A stretch of DNA of 64,000 nt from Comamonadaceae bacterium (GCA_027488985.1 JAIYAR010000006.1:1-64000); one strand, 5' to 3'. Counted from the stretch's first letter, positions 1 to 8,654 are shown. Notes: generated from the letters alone by a model not told the origin. Numbers and translations are program-made.

Positions 1-222
1 TACGGCTTCAACGCTGCCAACGACACCTACGGCGACATGATCGAAATGGGTATTCTGGACCCCACCAAGGTGACACGTACTGCCCTGCAGAACGCTGCTT
101 CCGTGGCTTCCCTGATGCTCACCACCGAGTGCATGGTGTCTGAAGCTCCGAAGGAAGAGTCCGGCGCCGGCGGTATGCCTGATATGGGTGGAATGGGCGG
201 TATGGGCGGCATGGGCATGTAA
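1..222 (+). CDS. groL: Chaperonin GroEL, C-terminal 73 residues (truncated by window edge)
   Basis: Reading frame 1 is open from the first base and ends in TAA. It matches the GroEL C-terminus: a [21 protein letters not shown] segment, then [17 protein letters not shown] and the flexible Gly-Gly-Met tail ([11 protein letters not shown]) that lines the folding cavity. GroEL is the cytoplasmic 14-subunit chaperonin that folds proteins with GroES and ATP. The start and any groES lie upstream of the window. A strong hairpin terminator follows about 140 bases downstream, so this is the end of its transcription unit. Confidence 0.97.
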   Translation, partial: YGFNAANDTYGDMIEMGILDPTKVTRTALQNAASVASLMLTTECMVSEAPKEESGAGGMPDMGGMGGMGGMGM

Positions 223-248
223 GCTCTCCTGGCCTGAGGGCGCATGGC

Positions 249-298
249 GGCGTTGCAAACGCTTGCCGTACCAGAGGTACTGTCAGCGCGTTTGCGCC
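249..298. repeat. Imperfect inverted repeat downstream of groEL
   Basis: The left arm, about 249-272, contains GGCG, GCAAACGC and GTACC. The right arm, about 276-298, contains GGTAC, GCGTTTG and GCGCC. The arms pair over most of their length with small bulges and an AGA loop. No T-run follows, so it is not a classical terminator. It lies between the groEL stop and the real terminator and could be an mRNA 3'-end structure or a dispersed palindromic repeat. No second copy was found in this window. Confidence 0.45.
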
Positions 299-360
299 TT
301 GCCCTGCACCCTCATGCTGCGTCGTAGTTGCGTTGGTTCGCGCTACGGCAAAAACCCAGT

Positions 361-398
361 AAAAAGCCCCGCTCGGTTTTGCCTTGCGGGGCTTTTTT
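361..398. terminator. Rho-independent terminator of groEL, possibly bidirectional
   Basis: The stem AAGCCCCGC / GCGGGGCTT has a 13-base loop and is followed by a T-run at 393-398. An A-run at 361-365 precedes it, so the minus strand reads as a terminator too. It sits between convergent groEL and the HAD gene and could serve both. Confidence 0.85.
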
Positions 399-410
399 AC
401 GTCTTATTCG

Positions 411-463
411 CTATGCTTTTGATAGCTGCTTGCGAATATTCCATGGGCGCTAGAGGCTGATTT
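411..463 (+). repeat. 53-bp dispersed repeat, copy A
   Basis: This copy overlaps the 3' end of the HAD gene and the spacer to the groEL terminator. Its core ATAGCTGCT is followed by GCGAATATTCCATGGGCGCT and ends AGGCTGATTT. It aligns over 53 bases without gaps to copies B, C, D and G. On the minus strand it supplies the last codons and the stop of the HAD gene. Confidence 0.75.
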
Positions 464-1100
464 CGCCTAAACCCAGGGCTTGCAGCTCTTGGGTGGCTTG
501 CTGTGCATTGTGGAAGTGGATGCCGTGCCAGCCTTCGGCCTGCGCGGCCTGGATGTTGGGGAGCAGGTCGTCCAGAAAGACCGTCTTGGCGGGCTCCAAG
601 GCGTAGCGCGTTTGGAGGCACTGGTAGATGGCGGGTTCGGGTTTGATCAGCAGCTCGTCGCCTGAAAAAATGCCGCCGTCGAACTCTTCCAAGAACGGGT
701 TCATGCGCTCCAGTGTGCGTGCATAGGGCACGGGCATATTGGAGAGGTAGTAGAGGCACAACGGCTCGCCACCAGCGGCCGCCCTCTGTGCACGCAAGGC
801 CACCAGCTGATGAAACAACGCCACGGACTCGGGCATGGGCGTAAGTCGGTCGCCTATGCTTTCTACCAGCGTGCCCAACACTGTGGCGTCCAACCCCACA
901 CGCCGGGCTACCTGCGCAATGACATCGGGCATGGAAACAGTGCCGCGGTCAAAGGCCTGCCATTCGGCGTGGCCGAACACCTCATGGGCCAAATGCCCTG
1001 CCTCCGCGCGGGTAGCCGCACGCTGCGGAAAGCACTCCATCATCAAATCCACCGGTCGCCAGGTGAACAACACCGCGCCAAAATCAAACACCACATTCAT
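450..1100 (-). CDS. HAD-superfamily hydrolase, YihX-like phosphatase
   Basis: This 216-residue cytoplasmic protein has the HAD motifs. Motif I is FDFGAV with nucleophile Asp6; as in YihX-type enzymes, the usual second Asp is Gly8. Motif II is LSN (119-121), motif III Lys153 in IKPEP, and motif IV FLDD (175-178). Helical cap sequence lies between motifs I and II. YihX of E. coli removes phosphate from glucose 1-phosphate, but the substrate here cannot be told from sequence. I chose the ATG at 1100 because the conserved motif begins four codons later; the frame stays open upstream but that part has no family match. The start lies only 13 bases after the terminator of the upstream gene. The 3' end lies in repeat copy A. 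Confidence 0.85.
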   Translation of the reverse strand: MNVVFDFGAVLFTWRPVDLMMECFPQRAATRAEAGHLAHEVFGHAEWQAFDRGTVSMPDVIAQVARRVGLDATVLGTLVESIGDRLTPMPESVALFHQLVALRAQRAAAGGEPLCLYYLSNMPVPYARTLERMNPFLEEFDGGIFSGDELLIKPEPAIYQCLQTRYALEPAKTVFLDDLLPNIQAAQAEGWHGIHFHNAQQATQELQALGLGEISL

Positions 1101-1113
1101 CTTGCTATCCCGA

Positions 1114-1149
1114 TAAAAAAAGCCCCGCCAGCATAGCGCCAGCGGGGCT
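1114..1149 (-). terminator. Terminator of the metallo-hydrolase gene
   Basis: Read on the minus strand, AGCCCCGC (1142-1149) pairs with GCGGGGCT (1121-1128), followed by a run of seven T. It lies after the stop of the 1171-2142 gene and directly before the HAD start. Confidence 0.85.
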
Positions 1150-1170
1150 CTTCGTTGGGTTGCCGGGGAA

Positions 1171-2142
1171 TCAGGCGACAGGCTTGAACTCGAAGCCGTT
1201 ACCCAGCTTTTCCACGCGGCCGAAAGCCGGGAATGGGAAGTGGAAGCCACCCGCCATGACCTTGTCCGCCACGATCATGTCAAAGACCTTGCGGCGCGCC
1301 AGACGGGCCTCTTCAGCATTCATGTCGAACTGCACCGCCCAATCGGGGTTGCGTGCAAACAGTTGGGGCACGTTGGTGATATCGGCCACGTAGGCGAACT
1401 TCTCTCCCTTGCTCTCCACCATAAACAGGGTATGGCCCGGGGTGTGGCCGTAAGCTGCAACGCTCTTGATGCCTGGCACTACTTCGGTACCGGCTTCAAA
1501 CTTGATCATCTGGGTGTCGTTCAAGCCACCCAGCATCCGGCGTACGGTCTGGAAGGCACCCTTCATGGCGTCAGGTGCTGCGGCCATGCGCGCATCATCC
1601 ATCCAGAAGGCATGCTCCACGGTGGGAACCATGATCTTGGCATTGGGGAAAACCAACTGGCCCGCCTTATTGCGCACACCAAGGATGTGGTCGCCATGGA
1701 AGTGGCTCAGGATCACCGTATCAATGTCCTCGGCTTTGTATCCGGCTGCGTTCAGGTTGGCCAGCAAGCGGCCGGTGGTCGGGCCACCGTTGTCTGAAAA
1801 ACCGGTGTCCATGAGTACCTTGCGATTGCCTGCAATCACCAGGAAAGCGGTGTAAGGCACATCCAGGTAGTCAGTGGGCAAGTTTTGCGAACGGAGCAGT
1901 TCTTGCACTTCACCCAAAGGCGCATTACGGACGAACTCGGCAGCCAATGGGCGACGGGTCACGCCGTCGTTGAGTGCGATGACCTCAAAATCCCCGAGCT
2001 TTTGCTTGCGGAATCCGACCTGCACCACGCTGGGTGCTCCGAAGTTCGGCGCCGATTGGGCCCCCAGAGGCATGAACGAACCAGCGGCATAGGCAGCCAG
2101 TGCGGCTCCGCCGCCCACAAAAAAGTCGCGCCGAGTGACCAT
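1171..2142 (-). CDS. Metallo-beta-lactamase-fold hydrolase with Tat signal
   Basis: The protein has 323 residues. It starts with VTRRDFFVGGGAALAAYAAG, a twin-arginine signal with a hydrophobic stretch, so it is probably exported folded to the periplasm. The zinc-binding HFHGDH motif is at about 147-152, and later GHTPGHT and Asp/His residues complete a lactonase-like dinuclear centre. Such proteins include quorum-quenching lactonases, alkylsulfatase-like enzymes and other esterases; the substrate is not predictable. The ATG at 2142 is preferred over the TTG two codons earlier because AGGAG lies seven bases before it. A terminator follows the stop. It is transcribed alone or with ycaQ, 115 bases upstream. 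Confidence 0.88.
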   Translation of the reverse strand: MVTRRDFFVGGGAALAAYAAGSFMPLGAQSAPNFGAPSVVQVGFRKQKLGDFEVIALNDGVTRRPLAAEFVRNAPLGEVQELLRSQNLPTDYLDVPYTAFLVIAGNRKVLMDTGFSDNGGPTTGRLLANLNAAGYKAEDIDTVILSHFHGDHILGVRNKAGQLVFPNAKIMVPTVEHAFWMDDARMAAAPDAMKGAFQTVRRMLGGLNDTQMIKFEAGTEVVPGIKSVAAYGHTPGHTLFMVESKGEKFAYVADITNVPQLFARNPDWAVQFDMNAEEARLARRKVFDMIVADKVMAGGFHFPFPAFGRVEKLGNGFEFKPVA

Positions 2143-2257
2143 GTGCAATCTCCTGAGTTTGATTTAAAACTGAATAGTCTCAAACGAAACCAATTAGTGC
2201 AAATGACTCCTGCATATCCTGAGAACGTGCAGGGTTATCGCAGGAACCTAGCCTGGG

Positions 2258-3499
2258 TCAGCCCAACTTGGGCGCTTTGAGAAAGCGCCGCAATGCGGCG
2301 CCCATCCTCGCAGGCGAGGTGCGGGTGATGCGCACTTTGGGGGTACCGTGCCAATCGGCACTGCGCTGGATAGCCTGCGCCACATCGGCCATCTGTGCAG
2401 CGGTCCACGCCATGCCGGGTTGCACATGGAGCGCCCGCACTTCAAACACACCTTCCGCCCGGTGCGCCTTGGCGTCCAACCGGCCAATGAGTTCTCCGCG
2501 ACACAGAATGGGCAGCACGAAGTAACCATAAACACGCTTTTCCTCGGGCGTGTAGCACTCCAGCCGGTAATCGAAATCAAAAAAGGTGGAAGCCCGCTCC
2601 CGGTCCCACACCACCGGGTCAAAGGGCGACAACAACGTGGTGTGCGTGGCTTCCAAGCGGCCGGCTATGGCCTTTTTCAGTAGCGCTGAGTTGCTGGCAT
2701 GTACATAGGCAGGCGCTTCCCATCCTTGCACCTCAACACGCAGCACCCTGCCCTGTTCCACCAGCGCATCAAGGTCTGGGTCTTTGAGGCGCGGCTTAGT
2801 ACGAAAGTAGTCATTCACCCAGCGCGCTTGGGAGATGCCCAACGCAGCAATCGCTTTTTCAATAAGCGCAGTATCGAGTTCCGCAGGGGCCCATTCCGGC
2901 ACGGGTTGCAACAACTGTGGTGCAACGCGCTCGCTGAGGTCATAGACACGGTGAAAGTTATCGCGCCGCGCAATCATCAGCTCACCCAACCCGAACAATG
3001 CCTCCAGCCAGCGCTTCTCGTCCTTCCAACCCCACCATGCGCCGCCCTTGCCCTCGGGCCGTTCAAAGTCCGACGACTTCACGGGTCCATGGGTGCGTAT
3101 GTGCTCCAGCAGTTTGTCGAGGTGGGGGCGTTGTGCCGCGTGCGTTTTGTCCGCCTTGGCAAGACCCCAGTGGCGGCGAGTCAAACGGTTGTAGGCGCGG
3201 TGGAGGTACAAGTCTTCCATGGGCGCAAAGCAAGCCTCATGCGCCCAGGTCTCAAATATCTGGCCGGAAGCCAAGGCCTCCTCCAGCCATTCGCGCGGGT
3301 AATCACCCAAGCGGGAATGCAGGACCAGATACGGGCTGCGCGAGACGACGTGGATGGTGTCGATCTGCAGCAACGCCATACGCTGAATGCAAGCGGCTAT
3401 GTCACCTGGCTTGGCGGAACTCGTGGGCGCTTGCAGCAAGCCCTGCACTGCGAGGTGCAGGTTGCGGGCTTGCTGCGATCGGATCGTTGTCAATGCCAT
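2258..3499 (-). CDS. ycaQ: Winged-helix DNA glycosylase YcaQ (HTH_42 family)
   Basis: This 413-residue protein matches YcaQ/AlkX over its whole length. It opens with a typical SQQARNLHLAVQGLL segment, and QID at 45-47 is in the position of the family's catalytic Gln-x-Asp motif. E. coli YcaQ is a glycosylase that unhooks interstrand crosslinks and removes alkylated purines. Several tandem winged-helix modules are expected. The ATG at 3499 was chosen because the family similarity begins at residue 6; the longer open frame (to 3781) lies inside pgi and has no similarity. It follows pgi in the same direction after a 100-base gap and may be partly co-transcribed with it. Confidence 0.92.
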   Translation of the reverse strand: MALTTIRSQQARNLHLAVQGLLQAPTSSAKPGDIAACIQRMALLQIDTIHVVSRSPYLVLHSRLGDYPREWLEEALASGQIFETWAHEACFAPMEDLYLHRAYNRLTRRHWGLAKADKTHAAQRPHLDKLLEHIRTHGPVKSSDFERPEGKGGAWWGWKDEKRWLEALFGLGELMIARRDNFHRVYDLSERVAPQLLQPVPEWAPAELDTALIEKAIAALGISQARWVNDYFRTKPRLKDPDLDALVEQGRVLRVEVQGWEAPAYVHASNSALLKKAIAGRLEATHTTLLSPFDPVVWDRERASTFFDFDYRLECYTPEEKRVYGYFVLPILCRGELIGRLDAKAHRAEGVFEVRALHVQPGMAWTAAQMADVAQAIQRSADWHGTPKVRITRTSPARMGAALRRFLKAPKLG

Positions 3500-3599
3500 G
3501 AAAGCGAAGCGGCACTGCGGGATGTTGCGGCGGGCGATTTCTGCGCATTTGGCAGAATGAGCCCGCCGCAATGTCCCGCAGTGCCGCCCTCCACGTAAG

Positions 3600-5168
3600 T
3601 CAGCCCCGCAAACGCGCCAACAACCCCGCCGTAGAACCATCCAACCCAGACACATCCCCTGACGCCAAGCGCGGCTCAATGCCCTTGGCCAACACCTTGC
3701 CCAGCTCCACGCCCCACTGGTCAAAACTGTTAATGCCCCACAGACTCCCGCTGACAAACACGCGGTGCTCCTGCAGCGCAATCAGCGCGCCCAATGAAGC
3801 AGGCGTCAGGTCGTCCAGCAGCAGGAAGGTACTGGGGCGGTTGCCGGTGAAATGCTTGTGGCCGCCCGCATCCACTTTGCCCTGCATGAGTGCCTGCGCC
3901 TGCGCCAGCACGTTGGCCAGCAACATGGGGTGGTGGCCCTTCAAGTCGTGGCGAGCCTTCTTGACGGCGATGAACTCCACGGGCACTACGTCGGTGCCCT
4001 GATGCAGCATCTGAAAATAGGCATGTTGGCCATTGGTGCCGGGCTCGCCCCAGAGCACCGGGCAGGTGTCAAAAGGCAATGCTTCTCCGGACGCATCCAC
4101 CCGCTTGCCGTTGCTTTCCATCTCCAGCTGTTGCAAGTAGGCGGGCACGCGCCGCAGCGCACTGTGATAAGGCGCAATGCTGCGGCTGGTGAAACCGTGG
4201 AAGTTGCGGTACCACACGTCCAACAGACCGAGACGCACCGGCAGGTTGCTTTCCAGCGGCGCGGTGCGGAAGTGCTCGTCCATGGCGTGGGCACCGGCGA
4301 GAAAGTCGCGGAAACCTTGGGCGCCGATGGCAACGGCAATCGGCAAGCCGATGGCGGACCACATGGAGTAGCGCCCGCCCACCCAGTCCCAAAACCCGAA
4401 GGTGGTGGTGATGCCAAACGCATTGGCTGCGGCCACGTTGGTCGTCAATGCCGCGAAGTGGCGCGCGATGCCGGAGCCGCCCTGCGCCAGAAACCAGGCC
4501 TTGGCGGAAGCCGCATTGGTCATGGTCTCGATGGTGGTGAAGGTCTTGCTGGCAATCAGGAAGACGGTGTTTTCCGGCTTCAAGTGCGGCAGCTTGGCGG
4601 CGAGTTCGTGGCCGTCCACATTGCTCACAAAGTGCAGGCGCTTGCCACTGTCTGCGAATCCGTCCAAGGCCAGCACCGCCATTTGCGGGCCGAGGTCCGA
4701 ACCGCCTATGCCGATGTTCACCACGTCGGTGATGGCCGCATCTGCGCGCAGCTGCTCGGCGTAGGCCAGCATCGCGTCCAGCGTGGCGTGCACCTTGGCC
4801 TGCTCACCCGCTATGAATTCAGGAGCTGCTCCCGCATATTCTACAGGCGCTGAAGGCGGATTTCGCAACAAAACATGCCACACCTCGCGCTGCTCGGTGT
4901 TGTTGATCTTTTGACCGGCGAACATGGCGTCGCGGTGTTCAAGCACACCACTTTGGCGCGCCAGATCCATCAGCAAGCCCTCGGTTGCAGCGTCGATACG
5001 GTTTTTGGACAAGTCCGCAAACACATAGGGCGCCTCTTGACTGAATCGGCTGAAGCGCTGTGCGTCGGCCTTGAAAGCCTCACGCACATCGAGCGCCTGG
5101 CCTGTGGCCTGATACGCGGCTTGCAGTTGGGCCCAGGCGGGCGTGCGGTCACAACGGATACGTGCCAT
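3600..5168 (-). CDS. pgi: Glucose-6-phosphate isomerase
   Basis: Pgi interconverts glucose 6-phosphate and fructose 6-phosphate in the cytoplasm. The 522-residue product has the sugar-phosphate SIS fold, NIGIGGSDLGPQMA at about 151-164, the signature GGRYSMWSAIGLPIA at about 264-278, catalytic Glu351 in MESNGKR and His382 in NGQHAYFQ. The ATG at 5168 has GAGGA upstream. A GTG at 5189, directly after the tal stop, would give 529 residues. It is in an operon with tal (gap about 21 bases). Residues 104-121 are encoded by repeat copy B, in a surface segment that is variable between Pgi proteins. The rest looks intact. Confidence 0.97.
   Translation of the reverse strand: MARIRCDRTPAWAQLQAAYQATGQALDVREAFKADAQRFSRFSQEAPYVFADLSKNRIDAATEGLLMDLARQSGVLEHRDAMFAGQKINNTEQREVWHVLLRNPPSAPVEYAGAAPEFIAGEQAKVHATLDAMLAYAEQLRADAAITDVVNIGIGGSDLGPQMAVLALDGFADSGKRLHFVSNVDGHELAAKLPHLKPENTVFLIASKTFTTIETMTNAASAKAWFLAQGGSGIARHFAALTTNVAAANAFGITTTFGFWDWVGGRYSMWSAIGLPIAVAIGAQGFRDFLAGAHAMDEHFRTAPLESNLPVRLGLLDVWYRNFHGFTSRSIAPYHSALRRVPAYLQQLEMESNGKRVDASGEALPFDTCPVLWGEPGTNGQHAYFQMLHQGTDVVPVEFIAVKKARHDLKGHHPMLLANVLAQAQALMQGKVDAGGHKHFTGNRPSTFLLLDDLTPASLGALIALQEHRVFVSGSLWGINSFDQWGVELGKVLAKGIEPRLASGDVSGLDGSTAGLLARLRG
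4810..4863 (+). repeat. 53-bp dispersed repeat, copy B (inside pgi)
   Basis: The plus-strand sequence begins CTATGAATTCAGGAGCTGCT, continues CCCGCATATT and GGCGCT, and ends GCGGATTT, aligning gap-free with copy A. pgi is on the minus strand and reads it as a SAPVEYAGAAPEFIA-like peptide, in the same codon frame as the antisense copies E and F. Confidence 0.75.
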
Positions 5169-5189
5169 GGTCGCCAAATCCTCTTTCAC

Positions 5190-6137
5190 TTACGCTGCCA
5201 GCAGCAGCTGTTCGAGCTTGACGGCGTCCACGCAGAAGGCACGGATGCCCTCGGCCAACTTTTCGGTCGCCATGGCGTCGTTGTTCAGCGCCAAACGGAA
5301 ACCGGCTTCGTCGTAGCTCACGTGTTCGATGTCGGCAGCCTTGGCAGTATCCGCTTTCAGATGTTGGATCACGGACGTGTCGGAGGCGGCCATCTGGGCC
5401 AACAGGTCGGGGCTGATGGTCAGCAGGTCGCAGCCAGCCAGCGCAGTGATCTGGCCCACGTTGCGGAAGCTCGCACCCATTACCTCGGTGGCGATCCCGA
5501 ACTTCTTGTAGTAGTTGTAAATCTGTGCCACGGACTTCACACCAGGGTCGTTCAGTTCAGCGTTGTCGGCTTCCACCCACGCCGCGCCAGCGTTCTTTTT
5601 GTACCAGTCGTAAATACGGCCCACAAACGGGGAAATCAGCTGCACCTTGGCTTGACCACAGGCCACGGCTTGGCAAAACGCGAACAACAAGGTCAGGTTG
5701 GTGTGGATGCCCTTGCGCTCCAACTGCTCGGCGGCCTTGATGCCTTCCCAAGTAGACGCGACTTTGATGAGCACGCGATCGGAGTGAATACCTTGCGCTT
5801 GGTAGAGCTCAATCAAGCGCTCACCACGGGCCACCGTGGCAGCAGTGTCAAAGCTCAAGCGGGCATCCACTTCGGTAGACACACGACCTGGAATGATGGA
5901 CAGAATTTCGCAACCGAAACGCACCAGCAATCGATCCACGATTTCGTCCATGGCGCGCCCACGGAACTGGTTGACGGTGTCTTTCACCAAAGGCGCATAG
6001 TCGGCCTTCTGCACCGCTTTCAAAATCAGCGACGGGTTGGTGGTCGCGTCCTGAGGCTTGAATGCGTCCAGCTGTTTGAAGTCACCGGTGTCGGCAACCA
6101 CGGTGGTGAATTGTTTGAGTGCGTCGAGTTGGTTCAT
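5190..6137 (-). CDS. tal: Transaldolase
   Basis: Transaldolase moves a dihydroxyacetone unit between sedoheptulose 7-phosphate and glyceraldehyde 3-phosphate in the non-oxidative pentose phosphate branch. The 315-residue product has [12 protein letters not shown] (30-41), [14 protein letters not shown] (85-98) and the Schiff-base lysine Lys125 in [11 protein letters not shown], so it is a TalB-type enzyme. It is the first gene of tal-pgi, divergent from zwf across a 141-base spacer with a palindrome that could bind HexR. The Shine-Dalgarno sequence is weak (GAG before the ATG at 6137). Confidence 0.97.
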   Translation of the reverse strand: MNQLDALKQFTTVVADTGDFKQLDAFKPQDATTNPSLILKAVQKADYAPLVKDTVNQFRGRAMDEIVDRLLVRFGCEILSIIPGRVSTEVDARLSFDTAATVARGERLIELYQAQGIHSDRVLIKVASTWEGIKAAEQLERKGIHTNLTLLFAFCQAVACGQAKVQLISPFVGRIYDWYKKNAGAAWVEADNAELNDPGVKSVAQIYNYYKKFGIATEVMGASFRNVGQITALAGCDLLTISPDLLAQMAASDTSVIQHLKADTAKAADIEHVSYDEAGFRLALNNDAMATEKLAEGIRAFCVDAVKLEQLLLAA

Positions 6138-6217
6138 GGGGCTCGGGCCGCGAGGCCGGGGGTTAAAACTAGGGGAAAACGCGCAAAGAGTTGCAGTTTG
6201 TCCCCTTGAATTATCAA

Positions 6218-6232
6218 TGAAACAAAGTTACA
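6218..6232. promoter_or_regulatory. Candidate HexR operator between tal and zwf
   Basis: The 15-mer TGAAACAAAGTTACA is a near-palindrome (TG-AAC / GTT-CA). It agrees at 11 of 15 positions with the HexR box of gammaproteobacteria as I remember it (TGTAATTAAATTACA). It lies between the divergent tal and zwf starts, and hexR follows zwf. A looser TGTA...TACA pair is at 6251-6269. HexR binding is inferred. Confidence 0.5.
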
Positions 6233-6278
6233 TTACAACGTCAGCTTTCATGTAACTCTTAAACGTACACCCAGTCTT

Positions 6279-7745
6279 ATGAGCTTTGATTTAGTCATGT
6301 TCGGCGGCACCGGCGATTTGGCCTGGCGCAAACTCATGCCCGCCCTGTTTCAGGCCTTCCGCCACGGCACTTTGCCTGAAGGCGGCCGCATCATCGGGGT
6401 GGGCCGCGATGACCTGAGCCATGACCAGTACCGCGCGCTGATCCAGTCCCGCTTTGAAAAAGTCGAACTCGCCAAGCGTCCCAGCGCGGAAGAGTTTGCC
6501 CGCTTCGCTGCCCTCCTCGAATTCGTGCGCATGGACTTGTCCAAGTCCGAAGACTATGCCCGTTTGGCCGAAACCCTGAACGCCCGTAACGCCGACGGCA
6601 TCGTCATGTACGTGGCCACTGCGCCCAGCCTGTTCACGAACGTGTGCGAGCAGTTAGCCGCTACGGGCTTAAACAGCCCCAAGGTGCGCATCGTCTTGGA
6701 AAAGCCTTTGGGCCACGACCTGGCATCCAACCGCGCCATCAACCAGACGGTGAGTCGCTTCTTCGCAGAAGAGCAGGTTTACCGCATCGACCACTACCTG
6801 GGCAAACCTTCGGTACAAAACCTGTTTGCCATCCGCTTCGGCAATGCCCTGTTTGAGCCGCTGTGGCGCCGTGAGCATATTGCCAACATTCAGATCACCA
6901 TTGCCGAAGACCTCGGTGTGGAAAGCCGTGGTGCGTTCTACGAAACCACTGGCGCCCTGCGAGACATGGTGCAGAACCACGCGCTGCAACTTCTGTGCGC
7001 CATTGCGATGGAGCCGCCCATCAACGCGGGCGCCGACGCCATTCGCGATGAGAAGCTCAAAGTGCTGCGATCGCTCAAACCTTGGACGCAAGAGACCCTG
7101 AAGCAGGACGTGGTCCGCGGCCAGTACTCTGCCGGCACCAGCGGTGGTGCCAAGGTGCCCGGCTACCGGGAAGAAACCGGCGTCAACCCGCAAAGCAACA
7201 CCGAAACCTTTGTGGCCCTGCGCACCGAGATTGCCAACTGGCGTTGGGCCGGTGTGCCCTTCTACATCCGCACCGGCAAGCGCTTGTCCGGACGTGATGC
7301 ACGCATTGTCATCAACTTCCGCCCCACGCCCCACGCCATCTTCAACTCCAACGAAGGTGTAGGCAACCGCTTGGTGATCAATCTGCAGCCCAAGGACGGT
7401 CTTGAGCTGCACTTGCTGGCCCAAGGTCAGGACAACCGCCAGAGCCGTGCGTCGGCATCTCAAAGCCTGGCTCCTGTGCAGCTGGACTTGGACTTCGACA
7501 AGCGCTTCGGCTCTGAACGAGTAGGTGCCTATGAGCGCTTATTGCTGGACGTGATCGACGGTCGCTTGAACCTGTTTGTCCGTAGCGACGAGCAGGAGGA
7601 AGCATGGCGCTGGGTCGAGCCCATGCTGGAGCATTGGGCTGCAGACACCTCCGGCCCACGCCTCTACGCTGCCGGCACCTGGGGCCCTAGCGCCTCTAGC
7701 GCCATGATCGCCCGCGACGGCTTCTGCTGGTCAGAAGAGTCTTGA
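6279..7745 (+). CDS. zwf: Glucose-6-phosphate 1-dehydrogenase
   Basis: The enzyme oxidises glucose 6-phosphate to 6-phosphogluconolactone, feeding the oxidative pentose phosphate and Entner-Doudoroff routes and making NAD(P)H. The 488-residue product shows the dinucleotide-binding GGTGDLA (9-15), EKP (141-143) and the active-site RIDHYLGK (169-176). Length and ends are normal. The ATG at 6279 begins a segment alignable to the family. It is followed 60 bases later by hexR in the same direction and is divergent from tal-pgi, so both arms can respond to a shared operator. Confidence 0.97.
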   Translation: MSFDLVMFGGTGDLAWRKLMPALFQAFRHGTLPEGGRIIGVGRDDLSHDQYRALIQSRFEKVELAKRPSAEEFARFAALLEFVRMDLSKSEDYARLAETLNARNADGIVMYVATAPSLFTNVCEQLAATGLNSPKVRIVLEKPLGHDLASNRAINQTVSRFFAEEQVYRIDHYLGKPSVQNLFAIRFGNALFEPLWRREHIANIQITIAEDLGVESRGAFYETTGALRDMVQNHALQLLCAIAMEPPINAGADAIRDEKLKVLRSLKPWTQETLKQDVVRGQYSAGTSGGAKVPGYREETGVNPQSNTETFVALRTEIANWRWAGVPFYIRTGKRLSGRDARIVINFRPTPHAIFNSNEGVGNRLVINLQPKDGLELHLLAQGQDNRQSRASASQSLAPVQLDLDFDKRFGSERVGAYERLLLDVIDGRLNLFVRSDEQEEAWRWVEPMLEHWAADTSGPRLYAAGTWGPSASSAMIARDGFCWSEES

Positions 7746-7805
7746 TGTGCTGCTGACGTAGCGGCTGCCTCAGGTGGCCACTACGTCCACCTGGAAGTAC
7801 CGACC

Positions 7806-8654
7806 ATGTTGGATCGAATCAAAGCATCCCTGCCATCCTTGGCTCCCGCTGAACAGCGCGTGGGCAAGCTCTGCCTGGCAGATCCGCGAGCCTTCGCGAA
7901 GCTGCCAGTGAGTGAATTGGCCGACCGTGCCCACGTCAGCAAGCCCACGGTCGTGCGCTTCTGTCGCAGTGTGGGTTACGACGGCCTCTCCGACTTCAAG
8001 CTGAAGTTGGCTGGCACGGTGAATGAAGGCGTACCGTTTATTCACCGCAGTGTGGACGCGGATGACAAGACTGGCGACGTGATGGTCAAGGTGATCGACA
8101 ACACCGTGGCAGCCTTTTTGCGCTACCGGAACGATGCGTCCACCATGGCCATTGAGAAAGCCGTAGTCGCCTTGGTTGAGGCCTATGGCGCGGGACGTCA
8201 GATCCAGTTCTTTGGCGTGGGTAATTCGGGCATCGTGGCGCAAGACGCACAGCACAAGTTTTTCCGCTTGGGTATCAACACCACCGCCTACAGCGATGGC
8301 CATATGCAGGTCATGAGCGCCTCGATTTTGGGTGCAGGCGACTGCGTCGTCGTGATCAGCAACTCCGGCCGTACACGCGACTTGATGGACGCCTGCGACA
8401 TCGCCCGCAAGAACGGCGCAACTACCATCGTGATCACGGCCAGTGGATCACCACTCGCGAGCGCCGGCCACATTCACCTGAGCGCAGACCACCCTGAAGG
8501 CTTTGACAAGTACAGCCCCATGGTCTCCCGCCTTTTGCACCTGATGATCATCGACATCCTGGCCACCTGCGTCGCGCTGCGTATTGGCGGCGGCAAGCTG
8601 CAACCGCTATTGAGTGAAATGAAGCACAACTTGCGGAACAAGCGCTACGCGTAG
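7806..8654 (+). CDS. hexR: RpiR-family transcriptional regulator HexR
   Basis: This 282-residue repressor has an N-terminal RpiR helix-turn-helix (about 1-77, with VSKPTVVRFCRSVGYDG) and a C-terminal SIS sugar-phosphate-binding domain (about 115-250, with GVGNSGIVAQDAQHK and ISNSGRT). HexR proteins sense 2-keto-3-deoxy-6-phosphogluconate and repress zwf and Entner-Doudoroff genes. The position directly after zwf supports the name. The frame is open to 7806, where LDRIKASLPSL matches HexR N-termini. A strong terminator follows. Confidence 0.9.
   Translation: MLDRIKASLPSLAPAEQRVGKLCLADPRAFAKLPVSELADRAHVSKPTVVRFCRSVGYDGLSDFKLKLAGTVNEGVPFIHRSVDADDKTGDVMVKVIDNTVAAFLRYRNDASTMAIEKAVVALVEAYGAGRQIQFFGVGNSGIVAQDAQHKFFRLGINTTAYSDGHMQVMSASILGAGDCVVVISNSGRTRDLMDACDIARKNGATTIVITASGSPLASAGHIHLSADHPEGFDKYSPMVSRLLHLMIIDILATCVALRIGGGKLQPLLSEMKHNLRNKRYA

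Noticed and set aside
3500..3781. N-terminal extension of ycaQ by 94 codons
   Set aside because: It overlaps the 3' end of pgi, is Cys/Trp/Arg-rich and has no similarity to YcaQ, whose family start lies at 3499.
4875..6209. 444-codon plus-strand ORF
   Set aside because: It is antisense to tal and pgi, which match their families fully. The ORF product shows no domain and is His/Gln/Gly-rich.
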